Positions 1-7,081 are shown, counted from the stretch's first letter. The stretch: 14,215 bases of DNA from Bacteroidales bacterium (GCA_017527945.1 JAFXPL010000162.1:1-14215), one strand, 5' to 3'. Numbers and translations: made by a program. The notes: generated by a model from the letters alone, not told the origin.

Positions 1-2
1 AA

Positions 3-962
3 CGCATCGCCCTGGGTCTCAAGCAACTCACCCCGCAACCGTGGGAGAAGCTCGATCCCAACCTCAAGGTCGGCGACAAAGTCAAGGGTAAAGTGGTCGT
101 CATCACCGACTACGGCGCCTTCGTGGAGGTCATCCCCGGCGTGGAAGGCCTTATCCATGTCTCCGAAATGTCCTGGTCACAGCACCTGCGCACTGCCCAC
201 GACTTCCTCAAGGTCGGCGACGAGGTGGAAGCCGTCGTGCTCACCCTCGACCGCGAAGGCCAGAAGATGTCCCTCGGCATCAAGCAGCTCATCCCCGACC
301 CGTGGGCTAACATCCTGGAGAAATATCCCGTCGGTTCCCGCCACACCGCCACCGTGCGCAACTTCACCACGTTCGGCATCTTCGTGGAACTGGAAGAGGG
401 CGTTGACGGCCTGATCCACATCTCCGACCTCTCCTGGAACAAGAAAATCAAACACCCCGCCGAGTTCACCAAAGTGGGCGAATCCATCGACGTGGTCGTC
501 CTCGAAGTGGACACCGAGAACCGTCGTCTCAGCTTGGGCCACAAGCAGCTCGAAGAGAACCCGTGGGATGTCTATGAGACCATCTTCACCGTCGGCTCCG
601 TGCACGAAGGCACCATCACCGGCGTGAACGACAAGGGCGCTACCGTGATGCTCCCGCACAACATCGAGGGCTTCGCGTTCAATCGCCACCTCCTGAAAGA
701 GGACAAGTCCACCGCCAAGGAAGGCGAAACCCTCCCGTTCATGGTGGTCGATTTCTCCAAGGACGCCAAGAAAATCCACCTCTCCCACACCAAGACCTGG
801 CAGCCTGACCGCGATTCCGAGGACAGAGCCAGAGACGCTGAGGAGAGACAGAAAGAGCGCGACATCCAGAAGGTGAACGAGAGCAACGTGGAGAAAGCCA
901 CGCTCGGCGACCTGAACATCCTGCAATCCCTCAAGGAAGACCTTGAAAAAGAAGGCAAATAA
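3..962 (+). CDS. rpsA: 30S ribosomal protein S1, C-terminal part (5' end outside window)
   Basis: Ribosomal protein S1 binds mRNA on the 30S subunit and promotes translation initiation. The window opens inside the gene; 319 codons are visible and the start lies upstream. Three complete S1 (OB-fold) RNA-binding repeats are seen at visible residues about 24-94, 111-182 and 198-264, preceded by the tail of another (IALGLKQL). The first two carry the classic DYGAFVEV / FGIFVEL and GLIHVSEMSW / GLIHISDLSW signatures; the third is degenerate (GATVMLPHNIEGFAF), as is usual for the last repeats of S1. A charged Arg/Glu/Lys tail (residues about 270-319) follows. A hypothetical start at 93 would use an internal GTG and cut a repeat, so it is not a real start. 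A strong terminator follows directly. Identity is very secure; only the repeat numbering relative to full-length S1 is inferred. Confidence 0.96.
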   Translation, partial: RIALGLKQLTPQPWEKLDPNLKVGDKVKGKVVVITDYGAFVEVIPGVEGLIHVSEMSWSQHLRTAHDFLKVGDEVEAVVLTLDREGQKMSLGIKQLIPDPWANILEKYPVGSRHTATVRNFTTFGIFVELEEGVDGLIHISDLSWNKKIKHPAEFTKVGESIDVVVLEVDTENRRLSLGHKQLEENPWDVYETIFTVGSVHEGTITGVNDKGATVMLPHNIEGFAFNRHLLKEDKSTAKEGETLPFMVVDFSKDAKKIHLSHTKTWQPDRDSEDRARDAEERQKERDIQKVNESNVEKATLGDLNILQSLKEDLEKEGK

Positions 963-984
963 GCGTTCATAATCCCCAAACAGA

Positions 985-1012
985 AGGGCGGCCGCGAGGC
1001 TGCCCTTTTTTT
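985..1012 (+). terminator. Intrinsic terminator of rpsA
   Basis: A 9-bp stem (985-993 with 998-1006, one G-U pair) closes a GCGA tetraloop of the GNRA class and runs directly into seven Ts (1006-1012). It begins 22 bp after the rpsA stop codon. This is a textbook Rho-independent terminator and separates rpsA from nfeD. Confidence 0.9.
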
Positions 1013-1039
1013 GTACGCGCCTGCTCTCACGAAAAAGTG

Positions 1040-1047
1040 TATCTTTG
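1040..1047 (+). promoter_or_regulatory. Bacteroidetes -7 box upstream of nfeD
   Basis: TATCTTTG matches the Bacteroidetes -7 consensus TAnnTTTG. It ends 21 bp before the ATG at 1069, so transcription probably starts only about 10-15 bases before the start codon. No TTG is seen at the expected -33 distance. Confidence 0.7.
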
Positions 1048-1068
1048 CAGCCAATAAAATCAAAGGCA

Positions 1069-2427
1069 ATGAAAGACATGCTATCCCGCATATTGGGCCT
1101 ATGGGCCGCCATAACCATCTCACTCTGTGTCTCTGCGCAAACGACACAGGTCTATTACTACAAAATCGACGACAACATCTCCAAACCGGCCCTCCGGCTC
1201 ACCGAGAAGGCGGTGAAAGAGGCCGAAGCGGGCGATTTCGACTATATTTTCCTGGAACTCAACACCTTCGGAGGGGAACTCGATGCAGCTGACAAAATCC
1301 GCACCCTGCTGCTGAACACCAAGGTGCCGAGCATGGTCTTCATCAACAACAATGCGGCTTCCGCCGGTGCACTCATCTCCATCGCCTGCGACAGCATCTA
1401 CATGATGCCCGGCGGTTCCATCGGAGCGGCTTCCGTGGTGGACCAGAACGGCGAAATCATGCCCGACAAGTACCAGTCGTACATGCGCTCGCTGATGCGC
1501 ACCACCGCCGAGCACAACGGTCGCAATCCCAACATCGCGCAGGCCATGGTCGATCCCGACGTGGAGGTCAAGGGCATCAGCGAGAAGGGCAAGGTGCTGA
1601 CTCTCACCTCCGAAGAGGCCGCCCGAAACGGTTTCTGCGAAGGGGTGGTCTCCTCCCGCGAGGAGGCACTCGCGCACGCCGGCATGGACACGGCCACCAT
1701 CACCGAGCAGGAACTCTCCACCATCGACAAAATCATCAACTTCCTGGTGAACCCTGTGGTCAGCGGCATCCTCATCATGTGCATCGTAGGCGGACTCTAC
1801 TTCGAGTTGCAGGCACCGGGCCTCGGACTGCCCAGCGTCATCGCCATCGCCGCCGCCCTGCTCTTCTTCGCACCCCACTACCTCGAAGGCCTCGCCGCCC
1901 ACTGGGAAATCCTCCTCTTCCTCGCCGGCATCGTGCTGCTGATGCTGGAGTTCTTCGTCATACCCGGCTTCGGGATCGCGGGCATCTCCGGCATCGTGCT
2001 CATCCTCGCCTCCTTAGTCCTTACCTTAGTATATAATGTGGGCTTCAAGTTCAATTTCAACCCTGAATTCGACGCCTCCCTCTATGTCAGCAAGATGACC
2101 ATCCTGGTGTTAGTGAGCAGTCTGGCAGGCTTCTTCCTCTCCCTCTGGCTCGGCAAGAAGCTGATCCTTGCAGAGACGCGCTTCGGCTCCCTTGCCCTGC
2201 GCACCGAACTGGAGAGCGACAAGGGGTTCACTTCGCAGGACATGCGAAACGAGCGCTACGTCGGCAAGGAGGGCGTGGCCCAGACCATCCTCCGCCCCGC
2301 CGGCAAAGTCAACATCGACGGCGAAGTCCTCGACGCCACCATCGAGCACGGTTTCGCCAACCCCGGCGACAAAATCACCGTCACCAAATTCGAAAACGCC
2401 CAACTCTTCGTACGCAAGGTGGTTTAG
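1069..2427 (+). CDS. NfeD-family membrane-bound serine protease (ClpP class, long form)
   Basis: This is a 452-residue long-form NfeD protein: a ClpP-like protease domain, a membrane domain and a small OB-fold domain. In the archaeal member PH1510 the protease cleaves the hydrophobic C-terminus of a stomatin partner through a Ser-Lys dyad. Visible here are a signal peptide (about 1-23), the protease domain (about 27-215) with nucleophile Ser98 in NNAASAGA, a GGSIGAA loop at 115-121, and K134 as the likely dyad lysine. Four or five hydrophobic segments lie at about 230-245, 255-270, 278-298, 300-323 and 343-362. An NfeD C-terminal domain (about 395-452) has the pattern GxxGVAQTxLRPxGKV and a VDGE-like IDGEVLDA. 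A longer reading from 1045 would start with TTG inside the promoter, so ATG 1069 was chosen. No stomatin gene is adjacent. The stop codon lies inside a repeat. Confidence 0.9.
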   Translation: MKDMLSRILGLWAAITISLCVSAQTTQVYYYKIDDNISKPALRLTEKAVKEAEAGDFDYIFLELNTFGGELDAADKIRTLLLNTKVPSMVFINNNAASAGALISIACDSIYMMPGGSIGAASVVDQNGEIMPDKYQSYMRSLMRTTAEHNGRNPNIAQAMVDPDVEVKGISEKGKVLTLTSEEAARNGFCEGVVSSREEALAHAGMDTATITEQELSTIDKIINFLVNPVVSGILIMCIVGGLYFELQAPGLGLPSVIAIAAALLFFAPHYLEGLAAHWEILLFLAGIVLLMLEFFVIPGFGIAGISGIVLILASLVLTLVYNVGFKFNFNPEFDASLYVSKMTILVLVSSLAGFFLSLWLGKKLILAETRFGSLALRTELESDKGFTSQDMRNERYVGKEGVAQTILRPAGKVNIDGEVLDATIEHGFANPGDKITVTKFENAQLFVRKVV

Positions 2428-2482
2428 TATGTTTAGTATGTTTAGAGGATTAAACTTCCTAAACATCCTAAACTTTCTAAAC
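2422..2482. repeat. 9-bp-period inverted repeat overlapping the nfeD stop codon
   Basis: Three GTTTAG cores at 2422, 2431 and 2440, and four YTAAAC cores at 2450, 2459, 2468 and 2477, all sit on a 9-bp period. The outer blocks 2422-2445 and 2459-2482 pair into a 24-bp stem with three mismatches around a 13-base loop. The first GTTTAG contains the nfeD stop codon (TAG, 2425-2427). Nine As follow (2483-2491), not Ts, so it is not a canonical intrinsic terminator on the coding strand. It could act as a 3' RNA-stabilising hairpin or be a degenerate repeat. Confidence 0.75.
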
Positions 2483-2492
2483 AAAAAAAAAG

Positions 2493-2500
2493 TATCTTTG
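2493..2500 (+). promoter_or_regulatory. Bacteroidetes -7 box upstream of pepD
   Basis: TATCTTTG follows the A-tract after the inverted repeat and ends 50 bp before the pepD ATG. It matches TAnnTTTG exactly and is the same octamer as at nfeD and lytTR. No good -33 TTG is seen. Confidence 0.7.
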
Positions 2501-2550
2501 CCCGTGTTTTTCAAACCGTCAATCAACTGTATCATCAAATAAAAAAAACA

Positions 2551-4005
2551 ATGAATCAAGAACTTTTGAATCTCTATCCCAAAGGATTATGGGACATTTT
2601 CGGGCACATCTGTGACGCCCCCCACCCTTCCAAGCACGAGACGGCCGTGATTAAATGGTACAAAGAATGGGCCGCCGAGAACAACATTCCCGTAGAACAG
2701 GACGAGACCGGCAACCTGCTGTTCACCGTCCCGGCCACGCCCGGTTTCGAAAACCGCACGCCCGTCGTGCTGCAGGCGCACTGCGACATGGTGCCGCAGG
2801 CCGACAGCGACAAGGCGCACAACTTCCTGACCGACCCCATTGAGCCGATCATCGACAACGGCTGGGTGCGCGCCAACAAGACCACCCTCGGCGCTGACGA
2901 CGGCATCGGTGTGGCCGCAGCCTTGGCCGCCGTTATCGACCCGAAATGCCAGCACGGCCCCGTGGAGGTGCTCGTCACCATCGACGAGGAGACCGGCATG
3001 ACCGGCGCTTTCGGTCTGAAGCCCGGCTTCGTGAAGGGCAAGATCCTCATCAACCTCGACTCCGAGACGGAAGGCGAGCTCTACGTGGGCTGCGCCGGTG
3101 GCCTGGACGCTAACTTCCACCGCACTTATACCACCGTGGCCACGCCTGCCGGCATGAAGGGCTACAAGCTCTTCGTCACCGGTCTGCACGGCGGTCACTC
3201 CGGTATGGACATCAACCTCGGCCGCGCCAACGCCAACAAGATCGCCACGCGCTTCCTGCAGAAGACCATGCGCGACTTCGGCGGCTGTGTCGCCTGCATC
3301 AACGGCGGCGGTCTGCGCAACGCCATTCCGCGCGAGGCCACGGCCATCGTCACCGTTCCCGAAGCGAAAGCCGCTGAGTTCGAGGCTTTTGCAAAAGAGT
3401 TCGAGTGCACCGTGAAGAAAGAGTTCGCCCTCACCGAGGAGACGCTCAGCCTCACCGTGACGGCTGTCGAGACACCCGCCCAGGTCATCGAGCCCAAGGC
3501 GGCCTGCCAGTTCCTGAACATGATTTTCGCCATCCCGAACGGTGTGCAGCGCATGAGCGACTCCATGCCCGGCCTGGTGGAGACCTCCAACAACTTAGCC
3601 AACTTCATTGCCGAGAACGGCGAAATGAGCGCGAAGTGCCTGTTGCGCAGCAGCGTGAACAGCGCGAAAGAGGCTCTGGGCGAGAAGATGGTTGCCATCG
3701 CCGAGCTGGCCGACTGCGGCATCGAGCTCACAGGCGCCTATCCTGGCTGGAACCCCAACATGCAGAGCCCGATCATGAACACCTGCATGAAGGTCTATAA
3801 GGAGAAGTACGGCAACGAGCCCAAGGTGATGGCCATCCACGCCGGCCTGGAATGTGGCCTCTTCGGAGTCTGCTACCCCGACTGGGACATGGTCTCCTTC
3901 GGCCCGACCATCGAGCACCCGCACTCCCCCGTCGAGCGCGTCAACATCGAGAGCGTCGGCAAGTTCTACGACTTCCTCGTGGAAGTGCTGAAAAACGTGC
4001 AATAA
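2551..4005 (+). CDS. pepD: Cytosolic non-specific dipeptidase (aminoacyl-histidine dipeptidase, M20 family)
   Basis: This is a 484-residue zinc dipeptidase of the PepD/M20C type, which hydrolyses a broad range of dipeptides in the cytoplasm; the length is typical of the family. Metal and catalytic residues are visible in order: H77 and D79 in LQAHCDMVPQ, the bridging D116 in LGADDGIG, the E146-E147 pair in TIDEETGMTGA, D170 in NLDSETEG, and H458 near the C-terminus in HPHSPVERV. The dimerisation (lid) domain occupies about 200-385 and includes GLHGGHSGMD. The start at 2551 is preceded by an A-rich stretch, common upstream of starts in this phylum. It has its own promoter and a terminator, so it is probably monocistronic. 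No oddity in the protein is seen. Assignment by motif order and length is secure. Confidence 0.95.
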   Translation: MNQELLNLYPKGLWDIFGHICDAPHPSKHETAVIKWYKEWAAENNIPVEQDETGNLLFTVPATPGFENRTPVVLQAHCDMVPQADSDKAHNFLTDPIEPIIDNGWVRANKTTLGADDGIGVAAALAAVIDPKCQHGPVEVLVTIDEETGMTGAFGLKPGFVKGKILINLDSETEGELYVGCAGGLDANFHRTYTTVATPAGMKGYKLFVTGLHGGHSGMDINLGRANANKIATRFLQKTMRDFGGCVACINGGGLRNAIPREATAIVTVPEAKAAEFEAFAKEFECTVKKEFALTEETLSLTVTAVETPAQVIEPKAACQFLNMIFAIPNGVQRMSDSMPGLVETSNNLANFIAENGEMSAKCLLRSSVNSAKEALGEKMVAIAELADCGIELTGAYPGWNPNMQSPIMNTCMKVYKEKYGNEPKVMAIHAGLECGLFGVCYPDWDMVSFGPTIEHPHSPVERVNIESVGKFYDFLVEVLKNVQ

Positions 4006-4029
4006 GAAGGTAGAACCTGTTGTTTAATG

Positions 4030-4067
4030 CGAAGGGGCGTAAGTTTTTGCGTCCCTTCGACGTTTTT
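4030..4067 (+). terminator. Probable intrinsic terminator of pepD
   Basis: A 13-bp stem (4030-4042 with 4047-4059, two G-U pairs) around the loop GTTT is followed, after a short ACG gap, by five Ts (4063-4067). It sits 25 bp after the pepD stop. The interrupted T-run makes it weaker than the rpsA and rplY terminators. It also lies just past the 3' end of the minus-strand ORF, but no T-run follows on that strand. Confidence 0.65.
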
Positions 4068-4218
4068 AAAGCAGGCGGTTGCGCTCGTCGCCCATGTCAA
4101 GCGATTCCTTCTTGTCCCAGTTCTGCACAGTGGCGAGACGGGCATAGACCCGCAGCCGGTCGGCGTAGTGCTGCTGCCGACCGTTCTGCATCTCCACGAT
4201 GAAGCCGTCGCCGGCCAT
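4066..4218 (-). CDS. Small hypothetical protein, 50 residues, function unknown
   Basis: A minus-strand ORF begins MAGDGFIVEMQNGR and ends NRLL before a TAA. I do not recognise its family. It is favoured as real because nearly all its codons end in G or C, as in the clear genes here, and because the opposite strand reads with the typical Leu/Val/His-rich look of an antisense shadow. The product is hydrophilic and charged, with no membrane segment or signal peptide and one tryptophan (W34). The ATG lies immediately next to a near-palindrome shared with the smr promoter, so the transcript would be nearly leaderless. There is no Shine-Dalgarno, which is not unusual in this phylum. Upstream of the ATG the frame reads antisense to smr, so no longer start is credible. 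It could also be the remnant of a larger gene. Confidence 0.45.
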   Translation of the reverse strand: MAGDGFIVEMQNGRQQHYADRLRVYARLATVQNWDKKESLDMGDERNRLL

Positions 4219-4219
4219 A

Positions 4220-4244
4220 CTGGAAAAAAGTGTACTTTTGCCAG
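4220..4244. promoter_or_regulatory. Near-palindrome between divergent small genes
   Basis: The 25-bp segment reads CTGG ... AAAAGT GT ACTTTT ... CCAG: arms match except for one extra base and one substitution. It contains the smr -7 box and ends 1 bp from the ATG of the minus-strand ORF. It could be an operator serving both directions, or two overlapping divergent -7 boxes. Function is inferred from position and symmetry only. Confidence 0.4.
4233..4240 (+). promoter_or_regulatory. Bacteroidetes -7 box upstream of the Smr gene
   Basis: TACTTTTG matches TAnnTTTG and ends only 15 bp before the ATG at 4256, implying a 5' leader of fewer than about 10 bases. Confidence 0.65.
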
Positions 4245-4255
4245 CAAAAACGACA

Positions 4256-4501
4256 ATGGCAAAGACAGACAGGAGCATAAGGGTCGATGTGCACGGCATG
4301 TACGTGGAGGACGCGCTGGCGCTGCTGCGGGAGCGTGTGGCCGGGGCACCGGCAGGCACGGAGAAGGTCGTGGTGGTGCACGGCTACAACCGGGGCACGG
4401 CCCTGAAGGAGGCGGTGCGGCGGATGCGCGGTCCCCGCATCGTGGAGGTGGCCCCCTCCTTCACCAACGAGGGCGAGACCGTGATCTGGCTGCGGAGGTG
4501 A
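4256..4501 (+). CDS. Stand-alone Smr-domain protein
   Basis: This 81-residue protein is essentially one Smr (small MutS-related) domain. Smr domains occur at the C-terminus of MutS2 and as free proteins, and several have nucleic-acid cleavage or binding activity. Two hallmark motifs are visible: a DLHG-type motif as DVHGMYVEDAL (11-21) and the second loop as VVHGYNRGTAL (40-50), followed by a basic helix (KEAVRRMR). The second loop departs from the canonical HGxGxG by carrying Y-N, a variant I associate with short free-standing Smr proteins, so nuclease activity is uncertain. An in-frame start at 4199 would span the promoter and palindrome, so ATG 4256 is preferred. It is probably transcribed alone; the next gene has its own promoter 155 bp downstream. 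Confidence 0.8.
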   Translation: MAKTDRSIRVDVHGMYVEDALALLRERVAGAPAGTEKVVVVHGYNRGTALKEAVRRMRGPRIVEVAPSFTNEGETVIWLRR

Positions 4502-4655
4502 GCTGCCATTCCAAAAGCAGCAACGAATTGCCCATGACATATTATATGCCACTGAAAGGCGAATGTATTGAGTCAATCCATTTCGCGCCGCCGCTTCAAA
4601 AAGGGGATTCCGCACACCCGTATTTTTTCCCAAACCGGGATAACAATCTTTTTTG

Positions 4656-4663
4656 TATTTTTA
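4656..4663 (+). promoter_or_regulatory. Probable -7 box upstream of the DUF5689-like lipoprotein
   Basis: TATTTTTA differs from TAnnTTTG only in the last base. It is embedded in TTTTTTGTATTTTTACCGCG, which resembles the rplY promoter closely. It ends 67 bp before the ATG at 4731. The rest of the gap 4502-4655 shows no gene; an 11-bp palindrome ATTGAGTCAAT is at 4567-4577. Confidence 0.5.
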
Positions 4664-4730
4664 CCGCGCGAAAATTCGGCTTCCTGGAAACCGAAAAACA
4701 GACAAATACGGACAAGAAAATACAACGAAT

Positions 4731-6011
4731 ATGAGAAGAATCACGACCCTCTTGATCGCCATCACCGCCATCCTCGCCAGCTGCAACCGATGGGAGGCCC
4801 CCGAGCTGACAGCCCCCGTGTATGACGGCCCCGCCGCCAACAAGACCATCGCCGACATCAAGGCCATGCACCCGTCCTTGGGCACGGGCACGCAGGACTC
4901 CATCTGCCGCCACGGCGAGACCTTCATCGTGAAGGCCGTGGTGGTGAGCTCCGATGAAGGGGGCAACTGCTACAAGTACCTCACCATCCAGGACGAGACC
5001 GGCGGCATCGAGATTGCCATCGACCGCTCCAGCCTCCACAACGACTACCCCGTGGGGCAGACGGTCTATCTGAACTGCGCCGGCCTCATCGTGGGCGACT
5101 ACCACAACAAGTACCAAGTCGGCTGGGTCTATGACGGCTCCGTGGGGCGCATCGCGCCCGCCGTGCTCGACCGCTACCTGAGCAAGGACGGTTTCCCCGA
5201 CCCTACCAACCCGTTGGTGGCCAGCCCCATTGAAATCGCCAGTGTCAACGACCTCACCGCCGAGCACGTGAACTGCTTGGTGAAAATCAACGGCTGCCGG
5301 TTCGCCGCCGAAGACGACGGGCTGCCCTTGGCCGGCAACGACTACGCCACCGACCGCACCGTGACTTTCAACGGCGCGAGCGTGGTGGTGCGCACCAGCA
5401 ACTACGCCTACTTCCGCAACACCCTCATCGACGCCTCCAAAGAGTACTGCCTCTACGGCATCCTCAGCATCTACAACTCCGACTACCAACTCACCCTGCG
5501 CACCAAAGACGACATCCAGAGTGCCGTCGTCGAGCAGGAGGAGGTGCTGACCGAACTCACTTTCGACGCTAACAGCCTCACCACCGGCGGCTGGACGCAA
5601 TACCCCGACAACCAGTCGTGGAAGTTCCAGGCCTACGGCGGCAACAACTTCCTCTACCACCTGAACACCTCCGAGAATTGCGACGACTGGCTCATCTCGC
5701 CGGAAATCAACGCGGGCGACCTGAACGGCGCACTGCTCTTCCTCGACCACCAGAACAACGTGGGCGGCAGCCCGGCCAACTACTACCAGGTCTATTACTC
5801 CACCACCTACAACGGCAGCAACTTCAACGAGAGCGACTGGACGGCCTTCAACCCCAACCTGAACAACTTCCCGAGCAGCTTCGCCCTGAGCAACGGGCTG
5901 GACCTGAGCGCCGTCGGCAACCAAAAGTTCCGTATCGCGCTGCGCTACCACAAGAACGGCACGGCTGATGGTACCCGCTGGGCCGTGAGGAGTGTGAAAA
6001 TCACACGATAA
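4731..6011 (+). CDS. Outer-surface lipoprotein: DUF5689-like domain plus choice-of-anchor-J-like domain
   Basis: This 426-residue protein begins with a lipoprotein signal (MRRITTLLIAITAILASC); the lipobox LASC puts the lipidated cysteine at residue 18. Residues about 35-265 look like the Bacteroidetes DUF5689 region, an OB-fold-like module: TIADIKAMH, FIVKAVVVSSDEGGN, YLTIQDETGGIEIAID, VGQTVYLNC and an ending YQLTLRTKDDI. Residues about 275-426 resemble the choice-of-anchor-J / jelly-roll domain common in secreted Bacteroidetes proteins: WKFQAYGG, CDDWLISPEIN, LLFLDHQNN, SDWTAF and ending RWAVRSVKI. It should sit in the outer membrane, perhaps as an adhesin or ligand-binding protein; no enzyme motif is visible. 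An in-frame start at 4653 would precede the signal peptide and is rejected. It stands alone between promoters. Domain names are from memory of the families. Confidence 0.75.
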   Translation: MRRITTLLIAITAILASCNRWEAPELTAPVYDGPAANKTIADIKAMHPSLGTGTQDSICRHGETFIVKAVVVSSDEGGNCYKYLTIQDETGGIEIAIDRSSLHNDYPVGQTVYLNCAGLIVGDYHNKYQVGWVYDGSVGRIAPAVLDRYLSKDGFPDPTNPLVASPIEIASVNDLTAEHVNCLVKINGCRFAAEDDGLPLAGNDYATDRTVTFNGASVVVRTSNYAYFRNTLIDASKEYCLYGILSIYNSDYQLTLRTKDDIQSAVVEQEEVLTELTFDANSLTTGGWTQYPDNQSWKFQAYGGNNFLYHLNTSENCDDWLISPEINAGDLNGALLFLDHQNNVGGSPANYYQVYYSTTYNGSNFNESDWTAFNPNLNNFPSSFALSNGLDLSAVGNQKFRIALRYHKNGTADGTRWAVRSVKITR

Positions 6012-6047
6012 GACCACAATTCACAATAAAATTGTTGATAACCATAT

Positions 6048-6076
6048 TGTTACAAAAAACAATTCCGATTGTAACA
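6048..6076. promoter_or_regulatory. Inverted repeat TGTTACAA / TTGTAACA upstream of rplY
   Basis: A perfect 8-bp inverted repeat (6048-6055 and 6069-6076) with a 13-base spacer lies 37 bp after the lipoprotein stop and 109 bp before the rplY -7 box. No T-run follows, so it is not an intrinsic terminator. It could be an operator or an RNA hairpin. The remainder of 6012-6184 shows nothing else clear. Confidence 0.35.
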
Positions 6077-6184
6077 TCCATCGCGGGATTAGCCGCCGTG
6101 AACAAGTAGAGACTTAAAATTTCGCGCCCCAACATTGAAGCCTGAAAATTTCAAGCATCGGACCGAAGGTGTCCATATTTTTTG

Positions 6185-6192
6185 TATTTTTG
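6185..6192 (+). promoter_or_regulatory. Bacteroidetes -7 box upstream of rplY
   Basis: TATTTTTG matches TAnnTTTG exactly and ends 39 bp before the ATG. It is preceded by a T-rich stretch and followed by GCCGCCG, like other promoters in this window. No -33 TTG is seen. Confidence 0.65.
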
Positions 6193-6231
6193 CCGCCGTT
6201 TTAAAAACCTATCGTTAAATCAATTAAAAGT

Positions 6232-6819
6232 ATGAAATTAGTATCTATTAGCGGTTCTCCGAGAGAGAACGTAGGGAAAAAAGATGCAAGAGCGCAACGC
6301 AACCAGGGCTTGATCCCGTGCGTCATCTATGGAGGCAAGGAACAGAAACTGTTCGTGGTTGATGAGCGTCAATTCAAAGACCTGCTCTACACCCCCGAGG
6401 TGAAATACGCCGAGGTGAACATCAACGGCGATGTGCGCAAGGCCATCGTCCAAGAGGTCCAGTTCCACGCCATCACCGACAAACTTCTGCACGTCGATTT
6501 CCTCGAAGTGGTTGACGGCAAGCCCATCACCATCGAGCTCCCGTTCAAGATCAAGGGCACCTCTCCCGGCGTCCTGAAGGGCGGCCTGCTCAAAAAACGC
6601 GTGCGCAAACTCAAAGTCCGCGGCCTTCTGGAAAATGTTCCCGAGGAAATCACCGCTGACATCTCTCCCCTCGACATCAACGACATGATGAAGATCGGTG
6701 ACCTCCACATCGACAACCTCGAAATCGTGGACAACCCCAACAAGGTCATCCTGCAAGTCGTCCCGACCCGCGGTTCCGCCGCTGCTACCGCCGAAGAAGG
6801 CGCCGAGGAGGAAGCTTAA
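6232..6819 (+). CDS. rplY: 50S ribosomal protein L25, general stress protein CTC type
   Basis: This 195-residue protein is the long (TL5/CTC) form of L25, which binds 5S rRNA in the 50S central protuberance. The N-terminal 5S-binding domain (about 1-92) has the family pattern: basic KKDARAQRNQGLIPCVIYGG, then KAIVQEVQFHAITDKLLHVDFLEV. The C-terminal beta domain (about 93-180) shows IELPFKIKGTSPGVLKGGLL, LKVRGLLENVPEEITADIS and NKVILQVV. A short acidic Ala/Glu tail (about 183-195) follows, as in many CTC-type proteins. In many bacteria pth follows rplY; here a strong terminator follows and no pth is nearby. Its own promoter and terminator make it a single-gene unit. Identification is secure. 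Confidence 0.95.
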   Translation: MKLVSISGSPRENVGKKDARAQRNQGLIPCVIYGGKEQKLFVVDERQFKDLLYTPEVKYAEVNINGDVRKAIVQEVQFHAITDKLLHVDFLEVVDGKPITIELPFKIKGTSPGVLKGGLLKKRVRKLKVRGLLENVPEEITADISPLDINDMMKIGDLHIDNLEIVDNPNKVILQVVPTRGSAAATAEEGAEEEA

Positions 6820-6851
6820 TCGAAACTTCGTTTTCCCAACAAAAACAAGTT

Positions 6852-6881
6852 GGCCGGCTTTTTCAAGCCGGTCTTTTTTTT
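6852..6881 (+). terminator. Intrinsic terminator of rplY
   Basis: A 9-bp GC-rich stem (6852-6860 with 6865-6873, one G-U pair) with loop TTTC is followed by eight Ts (6874-6881). It starts 33 bp after the stop codon. This is a strong canonical Rho-independent terminator. Confidence 0.93.
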
Positions 6882-7021
6882 CACCTGACAACGGCGAACA
6901 ACCTACAGCCCATGCACTACGGCCCCTTGCCAAGGCTATCATTCACGACAAGCCATTGGCATATTGTCGAAAAAAAAAATTAAATGTAACAAAATCACCG
7001 TTTGGTGCGACTTAATAATAA

Positions 7022-7053
7022 CCGGGAGTTAACACCTCCGGGAGTTAACACCT
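7022..7053. repeat. Perfect tandem 16-mer upstream of the secreted T9SS protein
   Basis: CCGGGAGTTAACACCT occurs twice back to back (7022-7037, 7038-7053). Each copy contains GTTAAC and is partly self-complementary (GG..GTTAAC..CC). It ends 28 bp before the ATG at 7082, in a position suited to an operator or a leader hairpin. No TAnnTTTG box is seen in 6882-7081. That gap also holds a small hairpin (6947-6968, GACAA/TTGTC) followed by a run of As. Confidence 0.6.
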
Positions 7054-7081
7054 GGAAAAAAACAATCTGCAAACCAAAAGG

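Noticed and set aside
177..1118. Long minus-strand ORF opposite rpsA
   Set aside because: It is the antisense shadow of a highly G/C-ending reading frame; composition is Val/His/Asp-rich without any family motif, and rpsA on the other strand is certain.
4533..4734. Plus-strand ORF starting MTYYMPLKGE between smr and the lipoprotein
   Set aside because: It reads through the lipoprotein promoter and T-rich DNA, lacks the G/C-ending codon bias of the real genes, and has no promoter of its own.
4596..6017. 473-codon minus-strand ORF opposite the lipoprotein
   Set aside because: Val/Gly/Ala/His-rich antisense shadow in the mirror codon phase; the plus-strand reading has a lipobox and recognisable domains.
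6947..6968. Hairpin GACAA...TTGTC as a second terminator after rplY
   Set aside because: Weak stem followed by As rather than Ts on the plus strand; the strong terminator at 6852-6881 already explains the end of rplY.
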